DNA of 64,000 bases from Actinomyces procaprae. Lineage in GTDB: Bacteria; Actinomycetota; Actinomycetes; Actinomycetales; Actinomycetaceae. The translations under genes and the position numbers were made by a program. Positions 8,921 to 17,809 of this stretch are shown in pieces. The notes below the pieces were generated by a model that searched no databases, had not been told where the DNA came from, and saw only the letters and a list, made by a program, of their open reading frames with translations. Each line of letters opens with the position of its first letter. Position 1 is the stretch's first letter. The DNA lies in the NCBI RefSeq assembly GCF_004798665.1, contig NZ_CP039292.1:3410001-3474000 (forward strand), given 5' to 3'.

Positions 8921-9412
8921 ATGGCAACGCCTGAGTTCATCGTCGAGCTGCGCAAGAAGATCGGGCACGAGCAGCTGTGGCTGCCCGGCGTCAGCGTGGT
9001 GGTGGTCGCCCCGGACGGGCGGCTGCTGCTGGGCCGACGCTCGGACAACGGCGCCTGGGCGGTGGTGTCCGGCATCCCCGAGCCCGGCGAGCAGCCGGCC
9101 GCCGCGGCGCGGCGCGAGTGCCTGGAGGAGACCGGCGTGGACCCGCAGATCGTCGGCGTGGCGGAGGTGAGCACTGGGGAGCCGCACCTGTTCCCCAACG
9201 GGGATCGTTGCGTGTTCATGGACGTCACCTTCGCCGCCCGGGCGGACGCCGCCGCGGTGGCGCGGGCACATGCGGCCGATGAGGAGTCGACGGCGGTGGG
9301 CTGGTTCGCGCCGGATGCGCTGCCGACCCCACTGGTGGCCTCCACTCCGGGTCGCATCGACGCCGCCCTGGCGTGGCTGGCCGACCCGTCCACCGGTGCG
9401 CGCTTCCAGTGA
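8921..9412 (+). CDS. Nudix hydrolase
   Basis: A 163-residue Nudix-fold pyrophosphohydrolase. The Nudix box is complete at about 47-69: GIPEPGEQPAAAARRECLEE followed by TGV, matching Gx5Ex7REUxEExGU, which binds the catalytic magnesium. The start lies six bases after gatD, so it is probably co-transcribed with murT-gatD. The substrate cannot be told from sequence; the layout (N-terminal GVSVVVVAPDGRLLLGRR) is that of general house-cleaning Nudix enzymes in actinobacteria. Confidence 0.85.
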   Translation: MATPEFIVELRKKIGHEQLWLPGVSVVVVAPDGRLLLGRRSDNGAWAVVSGIPEPGEQPAAAARRECLEETGVDPQIVGVAEVSTGEPHLFPNGDRCVFMDVTFAARADAAAVARAHAADEESTAVGWFAPDALPTPLVASTPGRIDAALAWLADPSTGARFQ

Positions 9413-9463
9413 TGCGGCGCCGACACGCACCTCCGCCGACGCGGCGCACAGGCACGCTTCGCT

Positions 9464-9637
9464 GACGGTTCGTACCTTTTGTTGACGGTTCGGCACTTAG
9501 CACCGACGATTCGTATTCTCTTGCGACGGTTCGGCACCTAGAGGTACGTACCGTCGCCAGAAAGTACGAATCGTTGACCTGAAGGTACGTACCATCGTGC
9601 AAAGGTACGAACCGTCACACCGAGGGCACGAACCGTC
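9464..9637. repeat. Intergenic cluster of head-to-head 16-bp repeats
   Basis: Four forward copies of a unit like GACGGTTCGTACCTTT (starting near 9464, 9484, 9504 and 9525) are followed by five copies in the opposite orientation, like AAAGGTACGAACCGTC (near 9541, 9560, 9582, 9601 and 9623). Units are spaced about 20 bases apart and differ by a few bases each. The block can fold into many alternative hairpins. The rest of the 482-base gap between the Nudix gene and feoA holds no gene. This is too short-unit and inverted to be CRISPR. Confidence 0.8.
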
Positions 9638-9670
9638 GTGATAGCACCCGGGCACCTCGCCCGCTACGAC

Positions 9671-9691
9671 CACCCTCAAACCGGAAGGTCC
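9671..9691. repeat. Solo ISL3-like terminal repeat
   Basis: CACCCTCAAACCGGAAGGTCC resembles the ISL3 termini in this window (CACCCTCAAACGCGAAGAGCC at 4836-4856) and the isolated copy at 48252-48272. No transposase or partner end lies nearby, so it would be the scar of a lost element or a one-ended relic. Confidence 0.4.
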
Positions 9692-9894
9692 GCAAAAGGT
9701 CTCCTGCGCCGCCCCCAGTGAAGCCTCAGGCATGGCCCCGGTCACAGGATTTCCGCTGACGCTTACCGCAGCCTATCTTTTACTCGGCAAGCGGGCGCCA
9801 GCGCCCGCTCGACACCGCGACCCGCCCGGTCAGCACGGCCGATCGGCACCTACTGACCCGCACCGTGAGCGTCTTAATGACCAAGGAGCCAGAC

Positions 9895-10221
9895 ATGGCC
9901 GCACCGACCACGGCCAGCACAACATCATCTGGGCCCGCCGCCTTAATCGTTCCCCTGCCCACCCTGCCTCGGGGCACGCGCGCCCGCATCACCGCCGTCT
10001 GCGCCGATCGCGGCGAGGCACTGGCCCGGCGCCTGGCCGATCTCGGCTTCGAGCCCGGCCGCGTGATCGTGGTTGGGCGCCGCGCCCCACTGGGCGACCC
10101 GACCGTCTACCAGGTGGCCGACTATGAGCTCAGCCTGCGCCGGCGCGACGCCGCGCTGGTGTCCGTGGAGGTCCTGGCGCCCGCCTCACCAGAATCCGCC
10201 GCACCGGAGACCGCCGTATGA
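9895..10221 (+). CDS. feoA: Ferrous iron transport protein A
   Basis: A 108-residue FeoA with the SH3-like fold. It is a small cytoplasmic partner that modulates the FeoB Fe(II) permease. The start at 9895 follows AAGGAG; an earlier in-frame start lacks it. The core GTRARITAVCADRGEALARR, then LADLGFEPGRVIVVGRRAPLGDPTVYQV, matches FeoA, including the conserved LxxLGFxPG. The stop overlaps the feoB start by four bases (ATGA), giving tight coupling in a feoA-feoB-nifU-like operon. Confidence 0.92.
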   Translation: MAAPTTASTTSSGPAALIVPLPTLPRGTRARITAVCADRGEALARRLADLGFEPGRVIVVGRRAPLGDPTVYQVADYELSLRRRDAALVSVEVLAPASPESAAPETAV

Positions 10222-12383
10222 GCACCGCCGTCGAAACCGCAACGGCCCCGGGCCGCACAGGTACACCCACCGATATGACCTCCTGCCACGAACCCTCCTG
10301 CCACGGCGGCTGCACCGCCCACGGTTCCGCCGTCGGCCCCATTGACGCCGCCGCCCGCATCGCCCTGGCGGGCGCCCCCAACGCGGGCAAGACCTCCATC
10401 TACAACACGCTCACCGGCCTGCGCGCCAAGACCGGCAACTATCCGGGCGTCACGGTCTCCCGCTCCCTGGGTGCCCTGGAGCTCTCCGCCGCCGAGACCG
10501 GCTCCGACCCGCTCACCCTCGCCCTGGAGGACCTGCCGGGCGCCTACTCGCTGGAGCCCATCAGCCCCGACGAGCGGGTCGTGTATGACGTGCTGACCGG
10601 CCACTGCCACGGCGTCGCCCCGCCCGACGCGCTGCTGGTGGTCGTCGACGCCACCACCCTGTCCCGCTCCCTGGGCTTCGTCGCACAGGCCCTCGCCCTT
10701 GGCCTGCCCACCGCCCTGGCGGTCACCATGACCGACGAGCTGACTCGCCGCGGCGGCCGGCTCGACGTCGACGCCCTGGGCGCGGCGCTCGGCGTGCCCG
10801 CGGTGCGGGTGATCGGCAACCGCACCACCGGCATCCCGCAGCTGCGCCGCGCGCTCGCCGCCTGGCGCGACTGGTCGCGCGCCCCCATCGCGCCACCGAC
10901 CAGCGGCCCGGAGCGCACCTCCTGGGTGGCCTCGATCCTCGCCGCCGCCGACTACACCGCCCCCGTGCCCGACGCGCGTACCGCCGCCGTCGACCGGGTG
11001 CTGCTGCACCCGCTGTGGGGCACGCTGGTGTTCTTCGCGGTCATGTTCACCTTCTTCCAGGCCATCTTCACCTGGGCCGCTCCGCTCCAGGACGCCATCG
11101 AGGCCGGCTTCGGGCTCCTGGGCGACGCCGTCCACGCCTGGCTGGACGGCCCCGCGCCTCTGCTGGCGGGGCTGCTGGCCGACGGCGTGATCGGCGGCGT
11201 CGGCGGGGTGCTGGTGTTCCTGCCGCAGATCGCCATCATGTTCCTGCTGATCGCCCTGATGGAGGGCGTGGGGTACATGTCGCGCGCCGCCTTCCTCATG
11301 GACCGGGTGATGAGCCGGGCGGGACTGGAGGGGCGGGCCTTCGTGGCGCTGCTGTCCTCGCTGGCGTGCGCCATCCCCGGCATCATGGCCACCCGCACGC
11401 TGCCCAGCGCCAAGGACCGCCTGGCCACCATGCTGGCGGCGCCGCTGATGACCTGCTCGGCGCGCCTGCCCGTCTACATCATCATGATCTCCCTGCTGGT
11501 CGACCCCGGCCAGCGCATTGGCCCGTTCGGGGCGGCGGGCACGATCATGTTCGGCCTGTACCTGGCGGGGGCGGTCGCGGCCATGCTGGCCGCCCGGGTG
11601 GTCAAGCGCCTGACCGACCGGGGCGGCGTGCTGCTGCCCTTCTACATGGAGATGCCGCCCTACCGGCTGCCGCGCCCCCGCACGGTGGCCCTGATGGTGT
11701 GGGACGCCTGCAAGGGCTTCCTGAAGAAGGCGGGCACCATCATCCTGGCGGCCACCATCCTGGTGTGGGTGGGGCTGAATGTGCCCGCCCGCTCGGAGGC
11801 GGAGTTCACCGCCCACTGCGACGCCAGCGCCGAGTGCGCGCCGATCGCCGCCGCCGCGGCCGACCCCGCCTCCTCCACGGTCCTGGACGACGACGGCGCG
11901 GTCGTATACGACCCCGAGGAGCTGCAGGCGCTGCTGGACGCCCAGCGCACCAGCTACACCATGGACTCCTCACTGGCGGCATCCATCGGCAAGGCGATCC
12001 AGCCGGTGTTCGAGCCGCTGGGCTTCGACTGGCGGATCAACGTGGCGGTCATGTCCTCCCTGGTGGCCCGGGAGACGGCGGTGGCCACGCTCGGTCAGAT
12101 CGCGGCCGCCGGGGACCCGGAGGAGCCGGGTGCGCAGCTGGCCGCCATGACCTACTCCGAGGACACGCTGGTGGCCCACGCCGGCGAACCCCTGTTCAAC
12201 CCGGCGACGGTCGCGGCACTGCTGGCCTTCTTCGTCTTCGCCATGCAGTGCATGGCCACCGCCGGGGCGATACGCCGCGAGACCGGCACCTGGAAGTGGT
12301 CGGCGATCGCCTACGGCTACCTGTTCGTGCTGGCCTGGGTCGCCGGGGCCGCCGCCCACGCCGTCGTCACCGCCCTGACCTGA
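10218..12383 (+). CDS. feoB: Ferrous iron permease FeoB
   Basis: A 721-residue Fe(II) transporter of the inner membrane. The N-terminal G domain carries G1 GAPNAGKTS (52-60), the switch region GNYPGVTVS, G3 DLPG and G4-like TMTDE. A long polytopic domain with two Gate motifs follows, including PCSARLPVYI-like TCSARLPVYI and the later VMSSLVARETAV. Before the G domain is an unusual Cys/His-rich stretch (SCHEPSCHGGCTAH, residues 22-35) that could bind metal. It belongs to the feo operon; no DtxR/IdeR box was recognised upstream of feoA. Confidence 0.95.
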   Translation: MSTAVETATAPGRTGTPTDMTSCHEPSCHGGCTAHGSAVGPIDAAARIALAGAPNAGKTSIYNTLTGLRAKTGNYPGVTVSRSLGALELSAAETGSDPLTLALEDLPGAYSLEPISPDERVVYDVLTGHCHGVAPPDALLVVVDATTLSRSLGFVAQALALGLPTALAVTMTDELTRRGGRLDVDALGAALGVPAVRVIGNRTTGIPQLRRALAAWRDWSRAPIAPPTSGPERTSWVASILAAADYTAPVPDARTAAVDRVLLHPLWGTLVFFAVMFTFFQAIFTWAAPLQDAIEAGFGLLGDAVHAWLDGPAPLLAGLLADGVIGGVGGVLVFLPQIAIMFLLIALMEGVGYMSRAAFLMDRVMSRAGLEGRAFVALLSSLACAIPGIMATRTLPSAKDRLATMLAAPLMTCSARLPVYIIMISLLVDPGQRIGPFGAAGTIMFGLYLAGAVAAMLAARVVKRLTDRGGVLLPFYMEMPPYRLPRPRTVALMVWDACKGFLKKAGTIILAATILVWVGLNVPARSEAEFTAHCDASAECAPIAAAAADPASSTVLDDDGAVVYDPEELQALLDAQRTSYTMDSSLAASIGKAIQPVFEPLGFDWRINVAVMSSLVARETAVATLGQIAAAGDPEEPGAQLAAMTYSEDTLVAHAGEPLFNPATVAALLAFFVFAMQCMATAGAIRRETGTWKWSAIAYGYLFVLAWVAGAAAHAVVTALT

Positions 12384-12395
12384 GTGGAGGTGGCC

Positions 12396-12944
12396 ATGAG
12401 CGTCGTCCCCACGCATCCGTTGGCGACCCCGGACCCGGCCGTGCTGCGCTGGGTCATCCCAGACGGGCTGCTGGGCTTCTCCGGGACCGTGGCCCGCGCC
12501 CCGCGCCTGCTGCAGGCCCTGCTCGACGACGGCACCCTGGCCTGCATTGAGGCGGTGCCCGGGGCGGTGCTCACACTCCTGGGCGCGGGCCACAGTTGGC
12601 AGGACGACGGCGCCCGGGTGCGCACCGCCCTGGTGGACGCGCTCGGCGCACCCGGAGCATGGGAGCCGGCTGAGGACGCCGTCGGGGTGGGGCCGGACGA
12701 GGCGCTGGAGGCGGCGGCCCGGGAGATTGCGGCCGGGCCGGTGGGGGCGATCGCCGCGGCCCACGGCGGCTCCTTCACCGTGCAGAAGGTGGCCGACGGC
12801 GTCGTCGAGGTGGCCCTGGAGGGCGCCTGCCGCGACTGCCCGGCGGCCGTGATCACCATGCATGCGCGCTTCAAGCACCTACTGCGACGCCGCTGCCCAT
12901 GGCTGGTGGACGTGCGCGAGGCGCCCGCTTGCTCGCCGGCTTAA
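12396..12944 (+). CDS. NifU-like C-terminal-domain protein
   Basis: A 182-residue protein whose C-terminal half resembles the NifU/Nfu Fe-S scaffold domain: GGSFTVQKVADGVVEVALEGACRDCP, with a CxxC metal-binding pair (CRDC), then HARFKHLLRRRCPW. The N-terminal half is unassigned. The start at 12396 is preceded by GGAGG; a GTG twelve bases upstream is less likely. It lies directly behind feoB, so it may be an iron-cluster carrier tied to iron uptake, as seen in other actinobacterial feo operons. It ends four bases from the convergent permease gene. Confidence 0.75.
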   Translation: MSVVPTHPLATPDPAVLRWVIPDGLLGFSGTVARAPRLLQALLDDGTLACIEAVPGAVLTLLGAGHSWQDDGARVRTALVDALGAPGAWEPAEDAVGVGPDEALEAAAREIAAGPVGAIAAAHGGSFTVQKVADGVVEVALEGACRDCPAAVITMHARFKHLLRRRCPWLVDVREAPACSPA

Positions 12945-12948
12945 CCGG

Positions 12949-15294
12949 TTACTGGCCGCCCTGGCTGCGGGGCATACGGGCCGCCGCCACCAGCAGGCCG
13001 ACGGCTACCAGCACGGACGCCGCGATGGGCATGGCCCACCACCAGCCGAAGGAGCCGGTCACCAGGGGATTGTTCATTATCAGCGCCGGTTGCGCACCGA
13101 AGCGGCCGAGCAGGGCCGCCACCGCGGTGCACGCCACCACGCTCAGGCTCAGTGGCACCGCCAGGGCGCACTGCCCGCGCCTGCCGACGCCGTGGTCCCG
13201 CGCCTGCAGGCGCACGGGCCGCAGCCGCCCCAGGAAGGTGATCGCTGCCAGCCCCTGGCCGATCACCGCTACCAGGCTTGCCGCAATCGGCAGGGCGAGG
13301 GCCTGCCGCATCAGTTGGCGCTGCTCCGGCGAGTCCGGCTCGATGACAAAGGCGTAGCCGGCGCGGGTGATGACGTCGCTGCGGAAGGCATCACGCTCAT
13401 CGTCGGGCAGGGAGCCGAATTCCGGCAGGTAGATCGTGCGCACGTTCGATGGCTCCAGCCCCAGCGCCTCCACCTGCGGGTCGTCGGCGGCGAGCACCAC
13501 GTCGGGCAGCCACTGGCTGTCCAGCAGATTCGACGGGGACAGCCCCGTCACCTCGGCGGTCTCCTCCACCTGGTCCGTGGCCAGAGTGAAGAAGACGCGC
13601 GTTGCCCGGTCCTCGGCACCGCCGTCCAGCAACTCTGTTGCCGCTGTGCCGGCCAGTGCGGAGGCGGGCCCATCCTCAGGCGCGAGCGCAATGAGCCCCA
13701 GGGCGGTGAAGCACATGGCGTCGGTGCAGTCCGACTTTCCCGCCGGAGCCACCCGCGGCCGCCGCTGGTCCTCACGCAACTCGGTGAATACCAGCGCCGA
13801 CTCCATGGCCTGCGGGTAGGTGGTGGTAAGCACGGCGACGTCCTGCGCGGTCAGTCTCTCCACCGTCAGCGTCTGATCCTCTCGCCCATCGGTCCCGTTA
13901 GCGAAGTGGAGGCTCGCACTGTAGAAGGCGGCGAAGCCGGTGAACATCATGGTGGCCATGAGCACGGGCAGTGCCACCGTGAGGCAGTGGCGCACGGCCG
14001 CGCCCGCCGTCGGCGTGCGCCGTAGCCACGGCAGGCTGAGCAGCAGCACCGGGGCGGCCAGCGCCCCCACGATCACACCCAGGATGTGACCGGTCAGCAC
14101 GCGGTGGGGCTCGGCGACGCGCAGGTAGACGAGCACCACCGCCGCGATCACGCCCACCGCGCCCAGCGCCACCCCGTAAGCGGGGCGTAGGTGCCAGGCC
14201 GCACCCCTGGTGTCGGCTGACCAGCGGCGCAGCCGGTCCGGCAGTGCCCCCACCGCGGCGGCGAGCAGCAGCCAGACCAGGATCAGGCCTCCGCTCTGCC
14301 ACAATGCCGGACGGTAGCCGTCCCAGTACTGTCCTAGCGCCGTGCCAATGGCCCCGTGGCCGACGCCGAGGGACACCTGGGCGGCGATGATCCCGAGAAC
14401 GCTGCCCACAAGGAGTGTCAGCGGCATGCCCGCGCCGGCCAGCACCGTTGCACGCTGTGGCGTCGCCCCCGCGGCCCGCAGCGCCCCGGCGACGCGACCG
14501 GCATGGGGCCGATCCGCGGCCAGGGCGGCGCCGCAGGCGGCGCCGGCGCTCAGCAGCAGTAGCGCCAACAGCACCGGGAACCCGGCCAGTTGCCGGGAAC
14601 TGACCTCCTGCACGGCAGACCGAACGGCATAGTCGACCCCAGCTACCGTTACCGCACCGCTACCACACTGCTTACCCACCCCGATCTGTTCGCACGGGTC
14701 GGCGTCACTGAGCCAGGAGGAGATCGCCGCGCCGGCATCCAGGACCTCGCCGGATACCGCGACGGCCGTGGGCTCATCCGGCGCGGCGGGATTGCGGGTA
14801 ATGCCGGTAACCGTGTACTCGGCTGTGCCTTCGGGAAGATCCTCCGAAGTCAATTCCAGGCGGTCGCCCACGCTCAGGCCCGTGCGCCGTGCGACCTCTG
14901 CGGAAATGGAGGCCTCGCCGTCGGCGCGCGGATAGACGCCCTGCGCGAGCACGCCGGTGCGGGAGGGCCCACTCAGCACGGACACCTGCGCATCGGAGAC
15001 GGCCTGCGGCCCGCTCAGGGCTGCGCTGATGCGCAGCACGGCCACCGCCTGGCCTTCGTCCGCCAGCGCGCGCATGCGCTCGGACAGCTCGTCGCTGTCG
15101 CCGCTGACCTGGTAGCGGTAGCCGCCGAATTCGGCGCGCGCCCCGGCCTCCACCGTGGCCAGGAAGGTGGCCCTGCCGCTCAGCAGCAGGGAGCCGAACA
15201 GCGCCAGCACGCCGGATAGCAGCAGTGCCGCGGCAAACAGTCCCGGATGCGCACGCACCGAGCGGGTAATGACCCGCAACTGCAGACGGGTCAC
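12949..15294 (-). CDS. FtsX-like ABC transporter permease (bacteriocin-system type)
   Basis: A 781-residue membrane protein with the MacB/FtsX permease plan: an N-terminal helix (VRAHPGLFAAALLLSGVLAL), a large extracytoplasmic domain (about 45-230), then a block of about seven helices, a second outer domain (about 465-650) and a final helix pair. Large single-chain permeases of this type next to a small secreted peptide and an ATPase are known from lactococcin-972-type loci (export/immunity). The GTG start overlaps the ATPase stop by four bases. It has no recognised own promoter. An alternative role is a peptide-resistance exporter. Confidence 0.8.
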   Translation of the reverse strand: MTRLQLRVITRSVRAHPGLFAAALLLSGVLALFGSLLLSGRATFLATVEAGARAEFGGYRYQVSGDSDELSERMRALADEGQAVAVLRISAALSGPQAVSDAQVSVLSGPSRTGVLAQGVYPRADGEASISAEVARRTGLSVGDRLELTSEDLPEGTAEYTVTGITRNPAAPDEPTAVAVSGEVLDAGAAISSWLSDADPCEQIGVGKQCGSGAVTVAGVDYAVRSAVQEVSSRQLAGFPVLLALLLLSAGAACGAALAADRPHAGRVAGALRAAGATPQRATVLAGAGMPLTLLVGSVLGIIAAQVSLGVGHGAIGTALGQYWDGYRPALWQSGGLILVWLLLAAAVGALPDRLRRWSADTRGAAWHLRPAYGVALGAVGVIAAVVLVYLRVAEPHRVLTGHILGVIVGALAAPVLLLSLPWLRRTPTAGAAVRHCLTVALPVLMATMMFTGFAAFYSASLHFANGTDGREDQTLTVERLTAQDVAVLTTTYPQAMESALVFTELREDQRRPRVAPAGKSDCTDAMCFTALGLIALAPEDGPASALAGTAATELLDGGAEDRATRVFFTLATDQVEETAEVTGLSPSNLLDSQWLPDVVLAADDPQVEALGLEPSNVRTIYLPEFGSLPDDERDAFRSDVITRAGYAFVIEPDSPEQRQLMRQALALPIAASLVAVIGQGLAAITFLGRLRPVRLQARDHGVGRRGQCALAVPLSLSVVACTAVAALLGRFGAQPALIMNNPLVTGSFGWWWAMPIAASVLVAVGLLVAAARMPRSQGGQ

Positions 15295-15977
15295 CGCTGG
15301 GCCCCGCCCGTCATGGCGCCCACCGAGGAAGGTTCGGCTACGAGGTCGTGGTCGTGGATGCGCAGCACCACGTCGGCATACTCGGCCACCACCGGGTCAT
15401 GCGTGGCTACCAGCACCAGCAGGCCGTCGTCGTGGGCCAGGTCGGCGAAGCGCCGGGCAATCTCCCTCGTGGCCTGCTCGTCGACCGCGCCGGTCGGCTC
15501 GTCGGCGAGCAGGACCTGCGGGGCGGTAGCCAGTGCGCGGGCGATGGCTACCCGCTGCTGCTCGCCGCCCGAGAGGCTGCCCACTGCGGCGTTGGCCTGC
15601 CCGGTGAGCCCGAGCTTGTCCAACAGTGCGGTGGCGTCGGGAAGAGTACCGACGCCACCGGCTGCGGAGGCGAACTCCTGGGCCAGCTTCACGTTCTCGA
15701 CCGCGGTCAGATAGGGGACCAGCCGATAGTCCTGGTAGACCTGGGACACGCGCCGGGCACCGCCGGTGCCCGCCAGCTCGATCGTGCCGGTATCCGGTTC
15801 GAGCTCGCCGGTGATGAGGCGGAACAAGGTGGTCTTGCCCGAACCCGAGGGCCCCATCACCGCATGCAGCCGCCCGGCCGCGAGTCGACAGGTGACGCCC
15901 CGGTAGATGACGCGCTCACCCGCACCGCCGTAGGCGAAGCCCATGCGATCGAGAATGACATTTTGACGCTCAGACAT
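15291..15977 (-). CDS. ABC transporter ATP-binding protein (LolD/MacB type)
   Basis: A 228-residue ATPase that powers the adjoining FtsX-like permease. Walker A GPSGSGKTT (about 40-48), Q-loop in VSQVYQDYRLVPYL, signature LSGGEQQRVAIARAL, Walker B VLLADEPTGAVD, and the switch His in VATHDP are all present. The start at 15977 was chosen because upstream in-frame sequence runs through the end of the secreted-peptide gene. It lies 16 bases behind that gene and overlaps the permease start, forming a three-gene operon. Confidence 0.88.
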   Translation of the reverse strand: MSERQNVILDRMGFAYGGAGERVIYRGVTCRLAAGRLHAVMGPSGSGKTTLFRLITGELEPDTGTIELAGTGGARRVSQVYQDYRLVPYLTAVENVKLAQEFASAAGGVGTLPDATALLDKLGLTGQANAAVGSLSGGEQQRVAIARALATAPQVLLADEPTGAVDEQATREIARRFADLAHDDGLLVLVATHDPVVAEYADVVLRIHDHDLVAEPSSVGAMTGGAQR

Positions 15978-15993
15978 CGCGTCGCGGCTCAGA

Positions 15994-16338
15994 CTAGCGG
16001 GGCGCCTGATCAACACGCGCACTGCGAGGCCACACTGCGCTGTTGGGATTTGTCGTGAAGTAGAGGGTCCTGTACGTCCTGCCGGTCCTCGTAAACCACG
16101 ATGAATGAAAATCCGGCCCGTTAGCGAGATCAAGAGTCACCCGCGCCTTCGTGTCATTCCCCAAGTAAGAGCAGTAACCAGCGGCACGGGTTGCCCCAAC
16201 GGTGGTTTCCAGCCAGGCAGCACAGTTCCCAGACAACGCTCCTGCACTCGGAACAACTGCGGCAAACCCGCCTACAGTCAACAACCCTGCCAATGCGACT
16301 GAGAGCACACCTCGCAAAGCTGGACTTGACTTCACCAT
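15994..16338 (-). CDS. Small secreted peptide, bacteriocin-like candidate
   Basis: A 114-residue predicted secreted peptide at the head of the ABC operon. Signal peptide: MVKSSPALRG, a hydrophobic core, then PSAGALS with probable cleavage near AGA-LS. The mature part is about 80 residues with two cysteines (GNCAAW and GYCSYL) and a Thr/Arg/Tyr-rich tail without further Cys. I do not recognise it as lactococcin 972 itself. Length, signal peptide and the following ATPase plus FtsX-like permease are the reasons to suspect a bacteriocin or signalling peptide. The ATG at 16338 follows AAGAGG. GC is lower than in the neighbours. Confidence 0.6.
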   Translation of the reverse strand: MVKSSPALRGVLSVALAGLLTVGGFAAVVPSAGALSGNCAAWLETTVGATRAAGYCSYLGNDTKARVTLDLANGPDFHSSWFTRTGRTYRTLYFTTNPNSAVWPRSARVDQAPR

Positions 16339-16561
16339 GGCAATCAACCTCTTTCAACTGACCCCATAAAGGTCAAGGACTAGTCAGTGAGACAAGGAGA
16401 CAAGCTCCGTTGTCAACGGAGCTAAGATGAGTGTAACCCCCGCCACAGACAGTATTCAGCATTTGCATACAACGATGACATAACGATCAAGGCCGGTCGC
16501 TCCTAGCCGACTTCTGCCAAGCCCCTCACACCCCCGAACAGCATCAGCAGCAACGGTGTGC

Positions 16562-17809
16562 TCAGCCGCCTGCACCCGGTCGTCCCGAAGGCACGGGCGC
16601 GCTCAGCAGTGCCTTCACGTCCTCGGGGTAGGGGAAGCTGCCGGGCTGGTAGGCGCACAGCGGCTCCTCGGCGTGCAGGTCCCCGGTGGTGTTGAAGGCC
16701 CGCGCCCGCGAGCCGCCGCACACGCGGTTGTACTCGCACGCCCCGCACTTTCCCTTGAGCCGGGAGGTGTCCCGCACCCCGGTGAAGACCTCGCTGTTGC
16801 GGTAGATCTCCGTCAGGGAGGCGTCGCGCACGTTGCCGGCGCTCTTCTCCAGGAAGCCGGAGGGGGTGACGTCGCCGATGTGGGAGATGAACATGAAGCC
16901 GTTGCCGCTGGAGACGGTGATCGGGGGCCGACGCCGCCGCTCGCCGTGGTCCAGGCCCAGCTCCACGATCCGCTCCCGCAGGCTGCGGTACAGCGGCCCC
17001 AGGTGCATGGCGGCGATCATGTCCTCGCCCTCGATGCCCCGCTGCGCCAGGGCGTAGCGCTGCAGGGAGACGCGCCGGAAGTGGTGCCCCTCGGTGGTCT
17101 TGGCGGGCACCGCCTCGCCCATGTCGTAGAAGATGTTGAGCACGTCCTCGATCTCGGCGGCGTCCAGGCTGCCCAGGTCCACCCCGCGGCCCGTGGGCAC
17201 CAGCAGGAACCCGGACCAGGTCATCGCCCCGTACTCGCGCACGAGCGCGGCGATGTCGGGTAGCTCGTGGACGTTGTGGCGGGCGACGACGGAGTTGATT
17301 TGCACCTTCATGCCCAGTTCGCGGGCCGCCTGCCAGCCGGCGACGGTGCGGTCGAAGGTGCGCTCCACGCCGCGGAAGGCGTCGTGGGTGGCGGCGGTGG
17401 CGCCGTCGAGCGACAGGGAGATGACCCCGGCGCCCGCGTCCTGGATGCGGGCCAGGGACTGCTTGTTCAGCTTGTCCGTGCCGGAGGGGGACACGGCCAT
17501 GTGCAGGCCCAGGCCACTGCCGTAGGCGACCAGCTCGGCCAGGTCGGGGCGTTCGAAGCAGTCCCCGCCGGTGATGATGAAGATGACCGCCGGCTTGCCG
17601 AAGGAGGCGGCCTCATCCATGAGGGCCTTGGCCTCGGCGGTGGTCAGCTCGCGGGGGTCGCGCAGGGGCCGGGAGACGGCCCGGCAGTGGCGGCAGGCCA
17701 ACTGGCAGGCGCGGGTGGACTCCCAGGTCACCAGCATGGGGCGCTGCGCCGGGTCGTGGCGCTGCATGCGCACCGGCCGGGCGGTGCGGGGGCGCGTGGC
17801 GGTGCTCAT
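16562..17809 (-). CDS. Radical SAM/SPASM protein beside HemQ (AhbD/NirJ-like)
   Basis: A 415-residue radical SAM enzyme. The SAM cluster motif CQLACRHC (CxxxCxxC) lies near residues 35-42, followed by GGDCFERPDL. A C-terminal SPASM-type region (about 360-400) reads CGACEYNRVCGGSRARAF, then CAYQPG. This closely follows AhbD/NirJ proteins, which act on heme side chains, except that the usual CGGCRARA is CGGSRARA. The start overlaps the hemQ stop (ATGA). From the context it may decarboxylate coproheme without oxygen or peroxide, as an alternative to HemQ. That is inference; related proteins beside hemQ are annotated only as a radical SAM family. Confidence 0.75.
   Translation of the reverse strand: MSTATRPRTARPVRMQRHDPAQRPMLVTWESTRACQLACRHCRAVSRPLRDPRELTTAEAKALMDEAASFGKPAVIFIITGGDCFERPDLAELVAYGSGLGLHMAVSPSGTDKLNKQSLARIQDAGAGVISLSLDGATAATHDAFRGVERTFDRTVAGWQAARELGMKVQINSVVARHNVHELPDIAALVREYGAMTWSGFLLVPTGRGVDLGSLDAAEIEDVLNIFYDMGEAVPAKTTEGHHFRRVSLQRYALAQRGIEGEDMIAAMHLGPLYRSLRERIVELGLDHGERRRRPPITVSSGNGFMFISHIGDVTPSGFLEKSAGNVRDASLTEIYRNSEVFTGVRDTSRLKGKCGACEYNRVCGGSRARAFNTTGDLHAEEPLCAYQPGSFPYPEDVKALLSAPVPSGRPGAGG

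Noticed and set aside
9464..9637. CRISPR array
   Set aside because: Units are only about 16 bases, imperfect, and switch orientation half way; spacers are about 4 bases and there are no cas genes.
15994..16338. True lactococcin 972 peptide
   Set aside because: I cannot see the family's Trp/Tyr/Gly pattern in the mature part; only size, signal peptide and gene neighbours agree.
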